The position numbers were made by a program, and so were the translations under genes. From NCBI GenBank assembly GCA_026386805.1, contig JAPLMX010000046.1:1-42586 (forward strand): DNA of 42,586 bases, read 5' to 3'. Below the pieces are notes generated by a model that worked only from the letters and a program-made list of their open reading frames with translations, made no database searches and was not told the DNA's origin. This DNA comes from Phycisphaerae bacterium (lineage in GTDB: Bacteria > Planctomycetota > Phycisphaerae > Sedimentisphaerales > Anaerobacaceae). Positions 22,894-30,920 of this stretch are shown here, piece after piece (the first letter of the stretch is position 1; each line of letters opens with the position of its first letter).

Positions 22894-23142
22894 TTTCTCA
22901 AGAGGAACAATGAGCCATATTTTGAGATTCACCATCTTGATGCGCGGGGAGGACATCATCCGAAGAACCTCGTCGTTGTCTGCGGGAATTGCCATAATCA
23001 GTTTGAACACGCTGAGGTAGCACCTGAGTTCAATGGGGAGCAGTGGCTTATCGGAGTGTACTTCAACAAAACCCTGCATCAGGTGAGTCAGATCGTTCTA
23101 ACTGCCAAGATGCCGAGCTTCTCCAAAGAACTATTCGTATGA
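22894..23142 (+). pseudogene. remnant of an HNH-type endonuclease
   Basis: After a TGA at 22891, the frame reads EPYFEIHHLDARGGHHPKNL, then VVVCGNCHNQFEHAEV, and ends at TGA 23140-23142. The H-H ... N-L-V-V-x-C-x-x-C-H pattern is the core of an HNH nuclease (CGNCHNQFEH as the zinc/metal half). There is no ATG, GTG or TTG before the motif and no N-terminal domain, so this is the 3' end of a broken gene of about 82 codons. It sits about 0.6 kb from a second restriction-enzyme remnant (23772-24000). Confidence 0.7.
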
Positions 23143-23275
23143 ACTGGCGGCGAGGCCCATAGTCGGGCGGGATGGAGAATGTCCCAGCGCGGACGCCTCA
23201 TGGCCCCTCTTCCCGCACCGGGAGAGTGATTGCCAAAAGCAACGATATACGTGACTCACCACGCAAGGAGTTCTG

Positions 23276-23734
23276 ATGGATAGGAGAATGTTTCTCAAGG
23301 CGACCGGGGCTGGCTTGGTGCATCCGGCCGGATTGCTGGCCCTCGGGCCAGCGCTGGTCCGGCAAGGGAATCGCCGGCTCAAGGACATCACGCCGGACGA
23401 ACTGATGGAGCTTCTCGCCTGGGCCAAGATCGACGCGGGGAACGTCACGACTGCCGAAGACACGCAACGGGAACGCGGCAAACCCATTGCCAGCCTGCAC
23501 CCGCAATACTGCTTCGAGTACCGAGAGGGGACGCCCGGCACCGGTATCGCAGAGATCATCTGGTTTCGCTATTGGTGGTGCGGTTACACAGACAGTGGCT
23601 GGGAGTGCGATGAGACTGATGGTTCCATCGAGATTGGCGACATCCGGACCCGTGACTGTCACCCAATTGCGAGTCCGGCGGAAATGGTCAAATGGTTTCT
23701 TGACCACGGTTTCAAGGTCTGGGGAATGAAGTAA
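23276..23734 (+). CDS. small protein with twin-arginine-like leader
   Basis: 152 residues, ATG after AAGGAG (23264-23269). The N-terminus MDRRMFLKATGAGLVHPAGL matches the RRxFLK twin-arginine export motif followed by a hydrophobic stretch. The remainder has no recognised domain; WFRYWWCGYTDSGWECDETDGSIEIGD is rich in Trp, Cys and Asp, and HPIASPAEMVKWFLDHGFKVWG closes the protein. Flanked by nuclease remnants on both sides, it may itself be cargo or a remnant of an accessory island. The function is unknown. Confidence 0.65.
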   Translation: MDRRMFLKATGAGLVHPAGLLALGPALVRQGNRRLKDITPDELMELLAWAKIDAGNVTTAEDTQRERGKPIASLHPQYCFEYREGTPGTGIAEIIWFRYWWCGYTDSGWECDETDGSIEIGDIRTRDCHPIASPAEMVKWFLDHGFKVWGMK

Positions 23735-23771
23735 CTCATTGTCGTTCCTTGCCCCCCAGGGCACGCTGCCC

Positions 23772-24000
23772 CCCTTTTCTGGAGCCGGAGGGCACGGCCT
23801 TTACCCACGTAAATCGGCCGCGAATCCGGTGACTTCACAAGAGGCAAGTAGCCGCTGAAATCGCCGTGGTAATAGATCGCATAGACACCCGAACCTTCAA
23901 ACACTTCACGCAGTGGCAGCGGCTCATCCGGCCCCCCAAGAAGAGTTTGAACAACACTCCGGGCCAAGTTTTCATAGTCCAACGGATCGTATGCTTGCAT
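23772..24000 (-). pseudogene. 5' fragment of an Eco29kI-type GIY-YIG restriction endonuclease
   Basis: From ATG at 24000: AYDPLDYENLARSVVQTLLG, PLPLREVFEGSGVYAIYYHG, DFSGYLPL, RPIYVGKGRALRLQKRG. The GVYAIYY...PIYVGK pairing is the GIY-YIG core, and the DPLxxENLA opening and GDFxxYxPL segment match Eco29kI-family type II enzymes. After RLQKRG the frame continues into sequence antisense to the neighbouring gene and ends at 23659, so the rest of the catalytic domain (normally more than 100 further residues) is missing. No cognate methyltransferase is adjacent. Confidence 0.72.
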
Positions 24001-24226
24001 AACTCTGCACCTCGGAGCCGACAGTATCGCCGGTGATCTGACGTGAGTCAACCGTCTTGTTGTTGAAAGCGATCTGATGACATGCCGGACTTCGAATGCC
24101 CCATCGTTCCTTTGGCGATCCTGGGGCAAGAGGTTTGATCTTTGGGTGTCCAGTGAGTATCCTTGGGGTTCGACAAAAGTCCCTGAAATTTGAGAGTCAC
24201 CGATGAGTCTGGAAAGGGTGTGCCGC

Positions 24227-26326
24227 ATGCCTGTGTCGTTTAGAATCCATTTCGCCATGATGACAATCATCACGTTGGTATCCTGCGTAAGCGGAGCGGC
24301 GGCAGGGGCCGAAGTGAAGGTGGTCTTGCCGGAACGCGGGCACCCTTTTCTGGCGTGTACGGCGGAGGAATTGGGACGGCTGCGGCAGGCATATCGCGGG
24401 CAGGGGGCCCAGCGGGATATCGTTGCTGCGAGAGTGAAAGAGGCCGAGCGGTTTGTTGGCGAGGCGGTGGAGTTTCCGCCGCGAGGCGGGCAACATAACC
24501 AGTGGTACCAGTGCGACAAGTGCGAGGTGGCACTGAGGACCGTCGATGCGACCCATCATCAGTGTCCCAAGTGCGGGAAGGTGTACTCGGGGCCGCCCTA
24601 TGACGACGTGATCTTCAGCCAGCAGCACGGCCGCAACCTCCAGCAGATGGTGACGGCTGCGTGGGCGTATGCCATCTCGGAGGACAAGCGATTCGCCGAG
24701 TATGCGGCCAAGGTCCTCTTGGGTTATGCCCAGCGGTACGAGCAGTATCCCTATCACAGTGCCTCCTTGGACGCCAAGAGCCGCTCCGGCGGGCACCTAT
24801 TCGAGCAGACGTTGAATGAAGCGGCGGACCTCTCCAACGAGATCGGACCGGCGTATGACCTGATCCATGATTCCGGGGTGCTCTCGGCGGCAGATCACAA
24901 AGCGATTCGCGAGGGTCTGCTGCTGCCGATCCTGCGGAACATCGACAAGAACAAGACCGGCAAGAACAACTGGCAGACCTGGCACGACACCGCCATGATC
25001 TGGGGCGGGGCCCTGGTCTGGGACCCGGCCTGGGTCCAGAAGGCGATCAGCGACCCGCAGAACGGTTTTCTCTACCAGATGGGCGTTTCGGTGTCCAAAG
25101 AAGGGATGTGGTACGAGAATAGCTGGGGCTATCACTTCTACACGCTCCAAGCCCTCATCAACATCGCCGAGACGGCCCGGCGGCTGGACATCGATCTCTG
25201 GTCGAACGAACGACTCAAGAAGATGTTCACGCTGCCGGTCTACTACACGATGGCGGATGGGATGCTGCCGCGATTCGGGGACGACGTGAGCTCCTCCGCC
25301 CGGCGGGTGGGCCGCCTGTTCGAGCCGGCATATCATGCGTACCAAGACCCGCAGATCCTGGCCCTTCTGGGCGACAGAGCGAATTTCGAAAGCCTTCTCT
25401 TGGGCCGGACCGCACAACCGACGGCGAAACCACCGGTCTTAGAGAGCATGGTGTTTGAGGACGCGGGGCACGCGATCCTCAGGACCAAGGGCGAAGCCGG
25501 GCTGACCGCCGCCATGACGTTCGGTCCCTACGGCGGTTTTCACGGGCATTTCGATAAGCTGAGTTTCGTGTTCTTCGGCTTCGCGAAGGAGCTGGGCGTC
25601 GATCCCGGCCGGGCCCGCAGCCAGGCGTACCGCCTGCCCATCCACAGCAACTGGTACAAGGCGACGATCTCGCACAACGCCGTGCTGGTCGATAAACAGA
25701 GCCAAAAGCCTGCGGCCGGCAAGCTGCTGCGGTTCGAGCCGAAGGCCGACTACACCGTGGCGGCAGCGGCCTGCGACGACGCGTATCCCGGCGTGAAACA
25801 CACGCGTTGGCTCGTCATGACCGGCGCCTACCTGCTCGTCGTCGACACGCTGCAGTCGGACAAGAACCATCGATTCGACTGGCTGTATCACAGCAGGGGC
25901 GAACGGGTGGTTTGCAGCACGGCCCGGGACAGCGTGAGTCTGGCCGGTGAGATCCCGGGCGGCGAGTACACCCGCAACACCAGGCGGGGCACGACCGGCG
26001 AGGCCATCCGGGCGCAATTCGAGAGCGTAGGTATCGCGACGCATGCCACGATAGCGGCCTGCGAAGGCACTGTGGTGACTATCGGCGACGGCGTAGGTGG
26101 GTCGGTTGACGACCGGGTGCCGATGATGATGATCGGCAGAGAGGGCCGAGAGGTCTCCTTCGCGGCGGTCTTGGAGCCGGTGCGTACGGGCGGCAGCCCG
26201 CAGGTCTCCGGCGTTCGGCTGGCCGCCACCGAAGAAGGCGTGACGATCATGGTGGAATCCGGCTCCCACATGGACCGAGTGACGATTCAGCCGGATAACA
26301 GAGTCTCGGTGGCACTGGCCCAATAG
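24227..26326 (+). CDS. secreted heparinase II/III-alginate lyase family polysaccharide lyase
   Basis: 699 residues from ATG 24227 (AAGGGTG six bases upstream); an in-frame ATG at 24203 lacks such a site. The signal peptide covers about 1-28. Residues about 30-400 form the alpha/alpha-toroid lyase domain, with GKNNWQTWHDTAMIWGGA and MWYENSWGYHFYTLQ carrying the Asn/His and Tyr expected at the active site. Residues about 410-690 are the heparinase II/III beta-sandwich, with the metal-binding GGFHGHFDKLSFVFFG motif and ATISHNAVLVDKQSQ. An inserted zinc-knuckle-like CDKC ... CPKCG lies at about 101-125. Such enzymes cleave uronic-acid polysaccharides (alginate, heparin-like or other) by beta-elimination; the exact substrate cannot be read from the sequence. 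Confidence 0.9.
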   Translation: MPVSFRIHFAMMTIITLVSCVSGAAAGAEVKVVLPERGHPFLACTAEELGRLRQAYRGQGAQRDIVAARVKEAERFVGEAVEFPPRGGQHNQWYQCDKCEVALRTVDATHHQCPKCGKVYSGPPYDDVIFSQQHGRNLQQMVTAAWAYAISEDKRFAEYAAKVLLGYAQRYEQYPYHSASLDAKSRSGGHLFEQTLNEAADLSNEIGPAYDLIHDSGVLSAADHKAIREGLLLPILRNIDKNKTGKNNWQTWHDTAMIWGGALVWDPAWVQKAISDPQNGFLYQMGVSVSKEGMWYENSWGYHFYTLQALINIAETARRLDIDLWSNERLKKMFTLPVYYTMADGMLPRFGDDVSSSARRVGRLFEPAYHAYQDPQILALLGDRANFESLLLGRTAQPTAKPPVLESMVFEDAGHAILRTKGEAGLTAAMTFGPYGGFHGHFDKLSFVFFGFAKELGVDPGRARSQAYRLPIHSNWYKATISHNAVLVDKQSQKPAAGKLLRFEPKADYTVAAAACDDAYPGVKHTRWLVMTGAYLLVVDTLQSDKNHRFDWLYHSRGERVVCSTARDSVSLAGEIPGGEYTRNTRRGTTGEAIRAQFESVGIATHATIAACEGTVVTIGDGVGGSVDDRVPMMMIGREGREVSFAAVLEPVRTGGSPQVSGVRLAATEEGVTIMVESGSHMDRVTIQPDNRVSVALAQ

Positions 26327-26375
26327 TCCAAGACGGGGCACGGAAGACGGATTGGGGCGAGCCGGAAAAAGGAAA

Positions 26376-26405
26376 GGCTGCGGCCTGATAAGCCGCAGCC
26401 CTTTT
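26376..26405. terminator. bidirectional terminator between the lyase and PEP-CTERM genes
   Basis: GGCTGCGGC (26376-26384) pairs perfectly with GCCGCAGCC (26392-26400) across a 7-nt loop, followed by CTTTTT on the plus strand. On the minus strand the stem is followed by CTTTCCTTTTT. Confidence 0.85.
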
Positions 26406-26443
26406 TGATACAGATACTACGAGTACTTCTTGCTTACATTCGC

Positions 26444-27151
26444 TTACAGTGACTTGCGTACACGCAGCCAGGAAACCAACCCTGCACCCATGCTGGCGAG
26501 CAGGATCGCACCCGGAGCCGGAACTACCGGCGGCGTCTGGCCGTCATCATACGTATACGTCCACGCATAGGTCCCCGTTACGGACAACTCGGAGTTCTTC
26601 ACCGTGTCGTTCGTGTTCGCGGGGTAATCCGACAACTGGACCTGTATGTAGGACCCGGTGGTCCCCGTCAACGTCGCCAAGGTAGTGGCGTTAGTCACGA
26701 TAAACGCCGTCGTGCTGTCCCCAACCGTCCCGCCCGGATTCAGATACGCGGGCGGAGTGATGGCCGTCCAAGGACCAGTAGTGCTGGGCCCGCTGAATAC
26801 GTAGTCAATCTCCGGAGGATTATCATACAGCATGTACCCGTAGTGGGAGATACCATTGGCCAAAATCGTCAGCGTAGCGCCGGTGATCTGTGTCGCAAGC
26901 GTGTAGGTACCACCCGCGGGCAAAAGATACGGAGCCGCCGTGGCATCCGGTGCGGCCGGCGCCGCGGACGCAGTATACGGCTGGGACCATGTGATCGTCG
27001 GGAGGCTCTTGTTGAAGCCGGAGGACACGATGCTGTCCGCCGGGGTAAGAACCCCGTTTGACAAGGGTACAGTTATAGGACTCGCGAATGCAGCCGTACT
27101 CATGGTGAGCAAGACACCCGCCATCAGACATAATGCAACTATTCTCTTCAT
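26444..27151 (-). CDS. PEP-CTERM (VPAPGA variant) exported protein
   Basis: 235 residues, with AAGGAG upstream of the ATG. A Sec signal peptide (about 1-24, ending AAFAS) is followed by a Thr/Ser/Pro-rich beta-type body (PLSNGVLTPADSIVSSGFN, SVTGTYAWTYTYDDG). The C-terminus is VPAPGAILLASMGAGLVSWL and ends RVRKSL: the short sorting motif, a single hydrophobic helix and a basic end of the PEP-CTERM system in the form usual for planctomycetes. Such proteins are processed by an exosortase and delivered to the surface or extracellular matrix. No exosortase is in the window. The gene has its own strong promoter about 360 bases upstream. Confidence 0.9.
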   Translation of the reverse strand: MKRIVALCLMAGVLLTMSTAAFASPITVPLSNGVLTPADSIVSSGFNKSLPTITWSQPYTASAAPAAPDATAAPYLLPAGGTYTLATQITGATLTILANGISHYGYMLYDNPPEIDYVFSGPSTTGPWTAITPPAYLNPGGTVGDSTTAFIVTNATTLATLTGTTGSYIQVQLSDYPANTNDTVKNSELSVTGTYAWTYTYDDGQTPPVVPAPGAILLASMGAGLVSWLRVRKSL

Positions 27152-27513
27152 CTTCCACTTCTCCTTTCTACAAACCTATTTCGTGGTGCCATCCGTCCGT
27201 TCACCCCCCACGGCCCGGAATAGCGCCGCGCGAATGAGCGAGCGAACCACACCATTGTTATGTCACTCCTCCCAAGAGTTTTCGCTCTTGTCTCACCTCC
27301 TTTCTCGGTGACATCCAGATGGCTGTTTGGATGGAACAACCATAACCCTTCCTTGGATTCCTCGACAAGGAACCTCCTTATTGTACTTTCGCACTTACCT
27401 CTCCCGGCCATACAGAGACCGGCTACCACGAATCGTACGCACAAACGCACGCCTGCCCAGGAACATCGTGTAATCCCATAGTCAGTGCGAAACCTCCTCC
27501 ATGAGGTTCTGTC
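27152..27513 (-). ncRNA. long, apparently structured 5' leader of the PEP-CTERM gene
   Basis: Between the promoter at 27514-27542 and the start codon lies a leader of about 355 bases. On the transcribed (minus) strand I can pair GGTTCCT-tgtcg-AGGAATC (with one G-U), CATCCA-aacagccatc-TGGATG and CAAGAG-cgaaaa-CTCTTG (27273-27290). It also contains two further AAGGAGG-like sites (in AATAAGGAGGTT and GAAAGGAGGTGAG). No known riboswitch class is recognised. A short open frame across it looks non-protein-like. Confidence 0.4.
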
Positions 27514-27542
27514 ATTCTACGATATTCCCGGCCCGTTGTCAA
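27514..27542 (-). promoter_or_regulatory. strong sigma-70 promoter for the PEP-CTERM gene
   Basis: On the minus strand TTGACA (27537-27542) is followed by a 17-bp spacer and TAGAAT (27514-27519): a perfect -35 and a five-of-six -10 at ideal spacing. The remaining 27543-27775 is AT-rich and contains nothing I recognise. Confidence 0.75.
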
Positions 27543-27775
27543 CATGTATGAACATTTTATTCGCCGGAAAAAACCGCATTATTTTGCCAAAAACGCCCAT
27601 TTTTCCTCGCAAGGCAAAAAAAATGGAAATATAGGCACTCCAGCGGCGATTAATCCTGCCGACGATGCCCCGTAGTCCACGGGGGGATCGACCTGCCCCC
27701 TGCTGACACGGGGGCACTGCCCGCCCGGTCCCGCGCGACGCGTGTCACGCATCAAGCCGTGGCAGGCGCTTCGGA

Positions 27776-29149
27776 TCAGCTCCACAGCCGGTCGTTGGAG
27801 TCGCGGGAGTTCCATTCGTCCGTCGGGCCGAAGCACTCCTCGCCTCGCGCCAGGTGCTGTTTGACGACTTCAAGGTTCAACTCGACCCCCAGGCCCGGCG
27901 TCTCCGGAACACGGACGAGGCCCTTCTGGTTGAGCGGTTTCTCGACACCCGTGACCAGGTCCTCCCACCAGGGGACATCCACGCCGTGATGCTCCAGTGC
28001 CACAACGTTCTCGGTGGCCGCGGCACAATGAACGTTCGCCAGGAATGAGATGGGCGAGCCGGCAAAGTGCATGGCCATCGGGACCCCGCGCTCCTGGGCA
28101 TAGTCGCCGATCCTCTTGGTCTCCAGGATGCCGCCGGCCGTGGCCAAGTCCGGCTGGATCATGTCCACCGCACGCTGGTCGATCAGCTCCTTGAACCCGC
28201 TGAGACAGTAGATGTCCTCGCCGGTCAAGGTGGGGACGTTGATCGCACTGGTGATCTCCTTGAGCATCTCGGTGTATTGCCAGGGCACCATATCCTCCAG
28301 CCAGGCCATCTGGTAAGGCTCCAGGGCCTTGCCCAGCCGGATGCAGCTATTGACATCCACCTGCCCGAAATGGTCGGCGGCCAGTGGGATCTCATTGCCG
28401 ACCTCCTTGCGGACCTGGGCCACGTACTCAGCCAGCATGGCGATCCCCTTATCCGTAAGTTGAATCCGGGTAAAGGGATGCATCGTGGTCCGATACCGCT
28501 CCCCGTCGGCGACCGGCGGTCGGCTCAAGGCCCCGGGGACGTTGCGGATCAGGTTGATTCCCAGGTCCATTTTGAGGAAAGAGAAGCCCATCTTCATCCG
28601 CTCTTTGAGTTTCTCTGCGAACCTGTCCTTGTCCCTCACCGAGGGAGTGTCGGCATACAGGCGGACGCGGTCCCGGTACTTGCCGCCCAGCATCCGGTAG
28701 ACGGGGACGCCGTAAGCCTTGCCCGCCAGGTCCCACAGGGCCATCTCGACGCCGGAGACGCCGCCGCCCTGCCGGCCGTGGTAGCCGAATTGCCGAATCG
28801 CCTTGAAAATCCGCTCGACGTCACAGGGATTCTCGCCGAGCAGCCTGCTCTTGAGCATCAGGGCGTACCGCTTGCTGGCGCCATCGCGGACCTCGCCGTA
28901 GCCGCAAATGCCCTGGTTGGTATCGATCCGGATCAAGGGCACCCGCATGGGGGCCCCCGTGATAACCGCCACACGCAGATCGGTAATCCGCAGTTGCGAA
29001 GGCTGCGAGGCCCGGCTGACACCCTGGGTGGCGCAGGCCACCTGCTCCTCGATGGGCAGGCCCAGAATACCGGCAAGACTCAGCCCGCCCAACCCGAGGC
29101 CCTTAAGTAAAGCACGACGAGACCAGTCCGACTGTGGTTGTTTCTTCAT
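27776..29149 (-). CDS. exported enolase-superfamily (mandelate racemase/muconate lactonizing-like) enzyme
   Basis: 457 residues. The N-terminus has a twin-arginine signal (SRRALLKGLGLGGLSLAGIL). The MR/MLE N-terminal cap (about 55-170; IDTNQGICGYGEVRDGAS, GVSGVEMALWDLAGKAYGVPVYRMLGG) precedes the barrel. FLKMDLG is the KxK-like strand, and the metal ligands lie in PLAADHFGQ, AWLEDMVPW and TGEDIY; MHFAGSPISF and VALEHHGVD follow. These enzymes abstract the proton alpha to a carboxylate, and many are sugar-acid dehydratases. The overall pattern resembles galactonate/gluconate-type dehydratases, but the substrate cannot be fixed. Export is unusual for the family. It lies downstream of the RraA-like gene on the same strand, 178 bases apart. 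Confidence 0.88.
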   Translation of the reverse strand: MKKQPQSDWSRRALLKGLGLGGLSLAGILGLPIEEQVACATQGVSRASQPSQLRITDLRVAVITGAPMRVPLIRIDTNQGICGYGEVRDGASKRYALMLKSRLLGENPCDVERIFKAIRQFGYHGRQGGGVSGVEMALWDLAGKAYGVPVYRMLGGKYRDRVRLYADTPSVRDKDRFAEKLKERMKMGFSFLKMDLGINLIRNVPGALSRPPVADGERYRTTMHPFTRIQLTDKGIAMLAEYVAQVRKEVGNEIPLAADHFGQVDVNSCIRLGKALEPYQMAWLEDMVPWQYTEMLKEITSAINVPTLTGEDIYCLSGFKELIDQRAVDMIQPDLATAGGILETKRIGDYAQERGVPMAMHFAGSPISFLANVHCAAATENVVALEHHGVDVPWWEDLVTGVEKPLNQKGLVRVPETPGLGVELNLEVVKQHLARGEECFGPTDEWNSRDSNDRLWS

Positions 29150-29189
29150 GATGACCGTCCCTCAGTGACTCATAGCCCCAGGCAGGAAA

Positions 29190-29327
29190 TTTCGAAATCC
29201 GAATGTCGAAATCCGAAACAAATCCCAATGACCGAAATCCAAATGTCCCAAACGGCCTCAAGCCGGCGACAGCGTTTCGGTCCTTCGAATTTCGAATCTG
29301 TTTCGGATTTCGAGCTTCTTGCGGGCA
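29190..29327. repeat. TCGAAATCCGAAACA inverted repeat between two co-directional genes
   Basis: TCGAAATCCGAAACA at 29206-29220 has an exact inverted copy at 29299-29313. Partial further copies flank both (TTTCGAAATCCGAATG at 29190, TTCGAATTTCGAATC at 29284). It fills the gap between the RraA-like and enolase-superfamily genes and may form a large hairpin in their mRNA. Confidence 0.7.
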
Positions 29328-30305
29328 TCACCAGCTTCGCTTTTCCAGCATTTCCTTGATTGCTTCCTTCGGCACGGGCAGGTCGTTCATGTTCTGTTCC
29401 AGCCACTTGAAGAAATCGTCCTTGATCTCCTTGGACCAGGCACCGTCGATCTGGCCGGGGGTGTACTTTCCTTCCTTGAGCCGCTGATGACCGAACCGGT
29501 CGCGCAGCACGGTCGCCTCGCCGGTCCGGACGACCTTCTCGGCCAGGTGGGCCGGGATGAACAGAACGCCTTCCCGCTTGGCCAAAACCACGTCCCCCGG
29601 CAGGCAGATCGCCCGGCCGATCCGAATCGGCACGTTGATGCCGGTCAGCATGACCTCCTGAATGAAGGACGGGTCCCACCCGCGCACGAAGGCATTGAAC
29701 CCTTCGATCTCCGCCAGCCCCTCGATGTCGCGGACGCTGCCGTCAAAGATCACCCCGTTCCCGGATTTCGCAAAGATCGAGTTGCCGAGGTTATCACCGA
29801 TCAGGGTGCCGTCGACGATCTTGCCCATGCCGTCCGCGACGTAGACGTCACCCTTCTGGAGCATGTCGATGGGCCAGGAGTTGGAGCCGCCGATCCGCCC
29901 CTCGGCCTTGCCGCCCTCGTCGATCATCTTCTTCACGTCGGGCCGGGTGGGCATGTACTGGGCCGTCAGCGCCCGCCCAACGACGGGCACGTCCTGATGG
30001 AGGATCTGCCAGCCGCCCTCGAACTGATTGCGGAAGCCCTCGTTCCGCAGAACGCCCCAGGCGTCCTCGATGGAGATATTCTTCATCCGCCGGAGAATGT
30101 CGTCGGAGACCTTGGGCCGGCCGTCCGGCGTCCGCTCCCCGGTCCACGTGGACGTGTAGAACTGCACGTGCTCGACGGCCGCCACGCTCACCTTGGGCGT
30201 GGCCGGCGCCCCGCCCAGCGCCAAGGCCGACAACAACGCAACGAGAATGACAACCCGGACCAGGTTCCCTCGCCCGGCCCTCGAAATGCAGGCACTCACG
30301 CTCAT
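29328..30305 (-). CDS. exported RraA-like/hydroxy-oxoglutarate aldolase family protein
   Basis: 325 residues from ATG 30305, with AAGGAG upstream. A signal peptide or anchor spans about 14-35 (LVRVVILVALLSALALGG). The RraA fold follows: GDVYVADGMGKIVDGTLIGDNL, then VIFDGSVRDIEGL (the GxRD substrate-arginine motif) and GDVVLAKREGVLFIPAHLAE near the C-terminus. RraA-fold proteins include RNase E inhibitors and divalent-metal aldolases acting on 4-hydroxy-2-oxoacids. A signal peptide and pairing with an enolase-superfamily enzyme argue for the enzymatic version, perhaps splitting the product of the neighbour. The first gene of the pair, transcribed from the 30306-30920 gap. Confidence 0.85.
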   Translation of the reverse strand: MSVSACISRAGRGNLVRVVILVALLSALALGGAPATPKVSVAAVEHVQFYTSTWTGERTPDGRPKVSDDILRRMKNISIEDAWGVLRNEGFRNQFEGGWQILHQDVPVVGRALTAQYMPTRPDVKKMIDEGGKAEGRIGGSNSWPIDMLQKGDVYVADGMGKIVDGTLIGDNLGNSIFAKSGNGVIFDGSVRDIEGLAEIEGFNAFVRGWDPSFIQEVMLTGINVPIRIGRAICLPGDVVLAKREGVLFIPAHLAEKVVRTGEATVLRDRFGHQRLKEGKYTPGQIDGAWSKEIKDDFFKWLEQNMNDLPVPKEAIKEMLEKRSW

Positions 30306-30920
30306 CTTCGCTCCTTTCACCCAAGAAAATGGTCTGTGACCGAAAACGCGTGACAAGCCGGCCCCTACCACCCGCCGCACCTGCGCCTTCGGCGTCCCCG
30401 GCCTGTCACCGGTCAACGAGCATTGTACCCGCGTGACGGCGAGGTGTGGAGTCCCTTGCGTCGAGAAAACCAGAAACTGCCAACCGCGCCGCGCGCCCTC
30501 TCAAGAAACGCATACTCCAAGTAGCAGCTTCAAAGCCCGTGTGGCTCCTCGGGTTCTTCACCTGGCGGGTACCCGAGTACCGGACGTGGTTCCCAACGAC
30601 TCACGGATTCGTCGTTGGGCCGGCGCCGGGGCCCTCGGATTCCCTGCGCCTTCTATAGGTTTCCCCTCATGATGCCTCCCCGGTCATTCCCCTTTCTCAA
30701 GCGGATCTTGACGCACGGTTTGTTTCGCACGTGGGAGATGGCTTCGGAGGCCGGCCCAACCTCGCAACGCACAGCGCACAGCGCGGGAGGCCGACGAAGA
30801 CGGGGGAGAATGTGAAATGGGCAGGTTTGCCCCCATTCCCCTCCACGCCCCCTGGAAATGGCACTATGCTTTTGGCCCTCAAACGGGTACAATGGATTAT
30901 TGAAGTAAGGAGCATTTCCC
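30306..30920. other. 615-bp intergenic region between divergent genes
   Basis: No gene seen. It holds a perfect 9-bp hairpin CCCAACGAC-tcacggattc-GTCGTTGGG (30592-30619) of the same family as those at 3546 and 38272, and a TACAAT -10-like box at about 30889-30894 upstream of the CotH gene. The rest is GC-rich and featureless to me. Confidence 0.55.
30592..30619. repeat. CCCAA...TTGGG hairpin
   Basis: Perfect 9-bp arms 30592-30600 and 30611-30619 with a 10-nt loop, preceded by GGTT, as in the copies at 3546-3571 and 38272-38296. Confidence 0.6.

Noticed and set aside
24001..24519. Extension of the Eco29kI-like fragment upstream to 24519
   Set aside because: The added residues are antisense to the lyase gene; the natural start of the family is at 24000.
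27148..27450. 100-codon frame on the minus strand in the PEP-CTERM leader
   Set aside because: Non-protein-like, overlaps the PEP-CTERM start, and its sequence is explained by hairpins and Shine-Dalgarno-like sites.
28067..29110. 347-codon open frame on the plus strand
   Set aside because: Antisense to the enolase-superfamily gene, no start signals or motifs.
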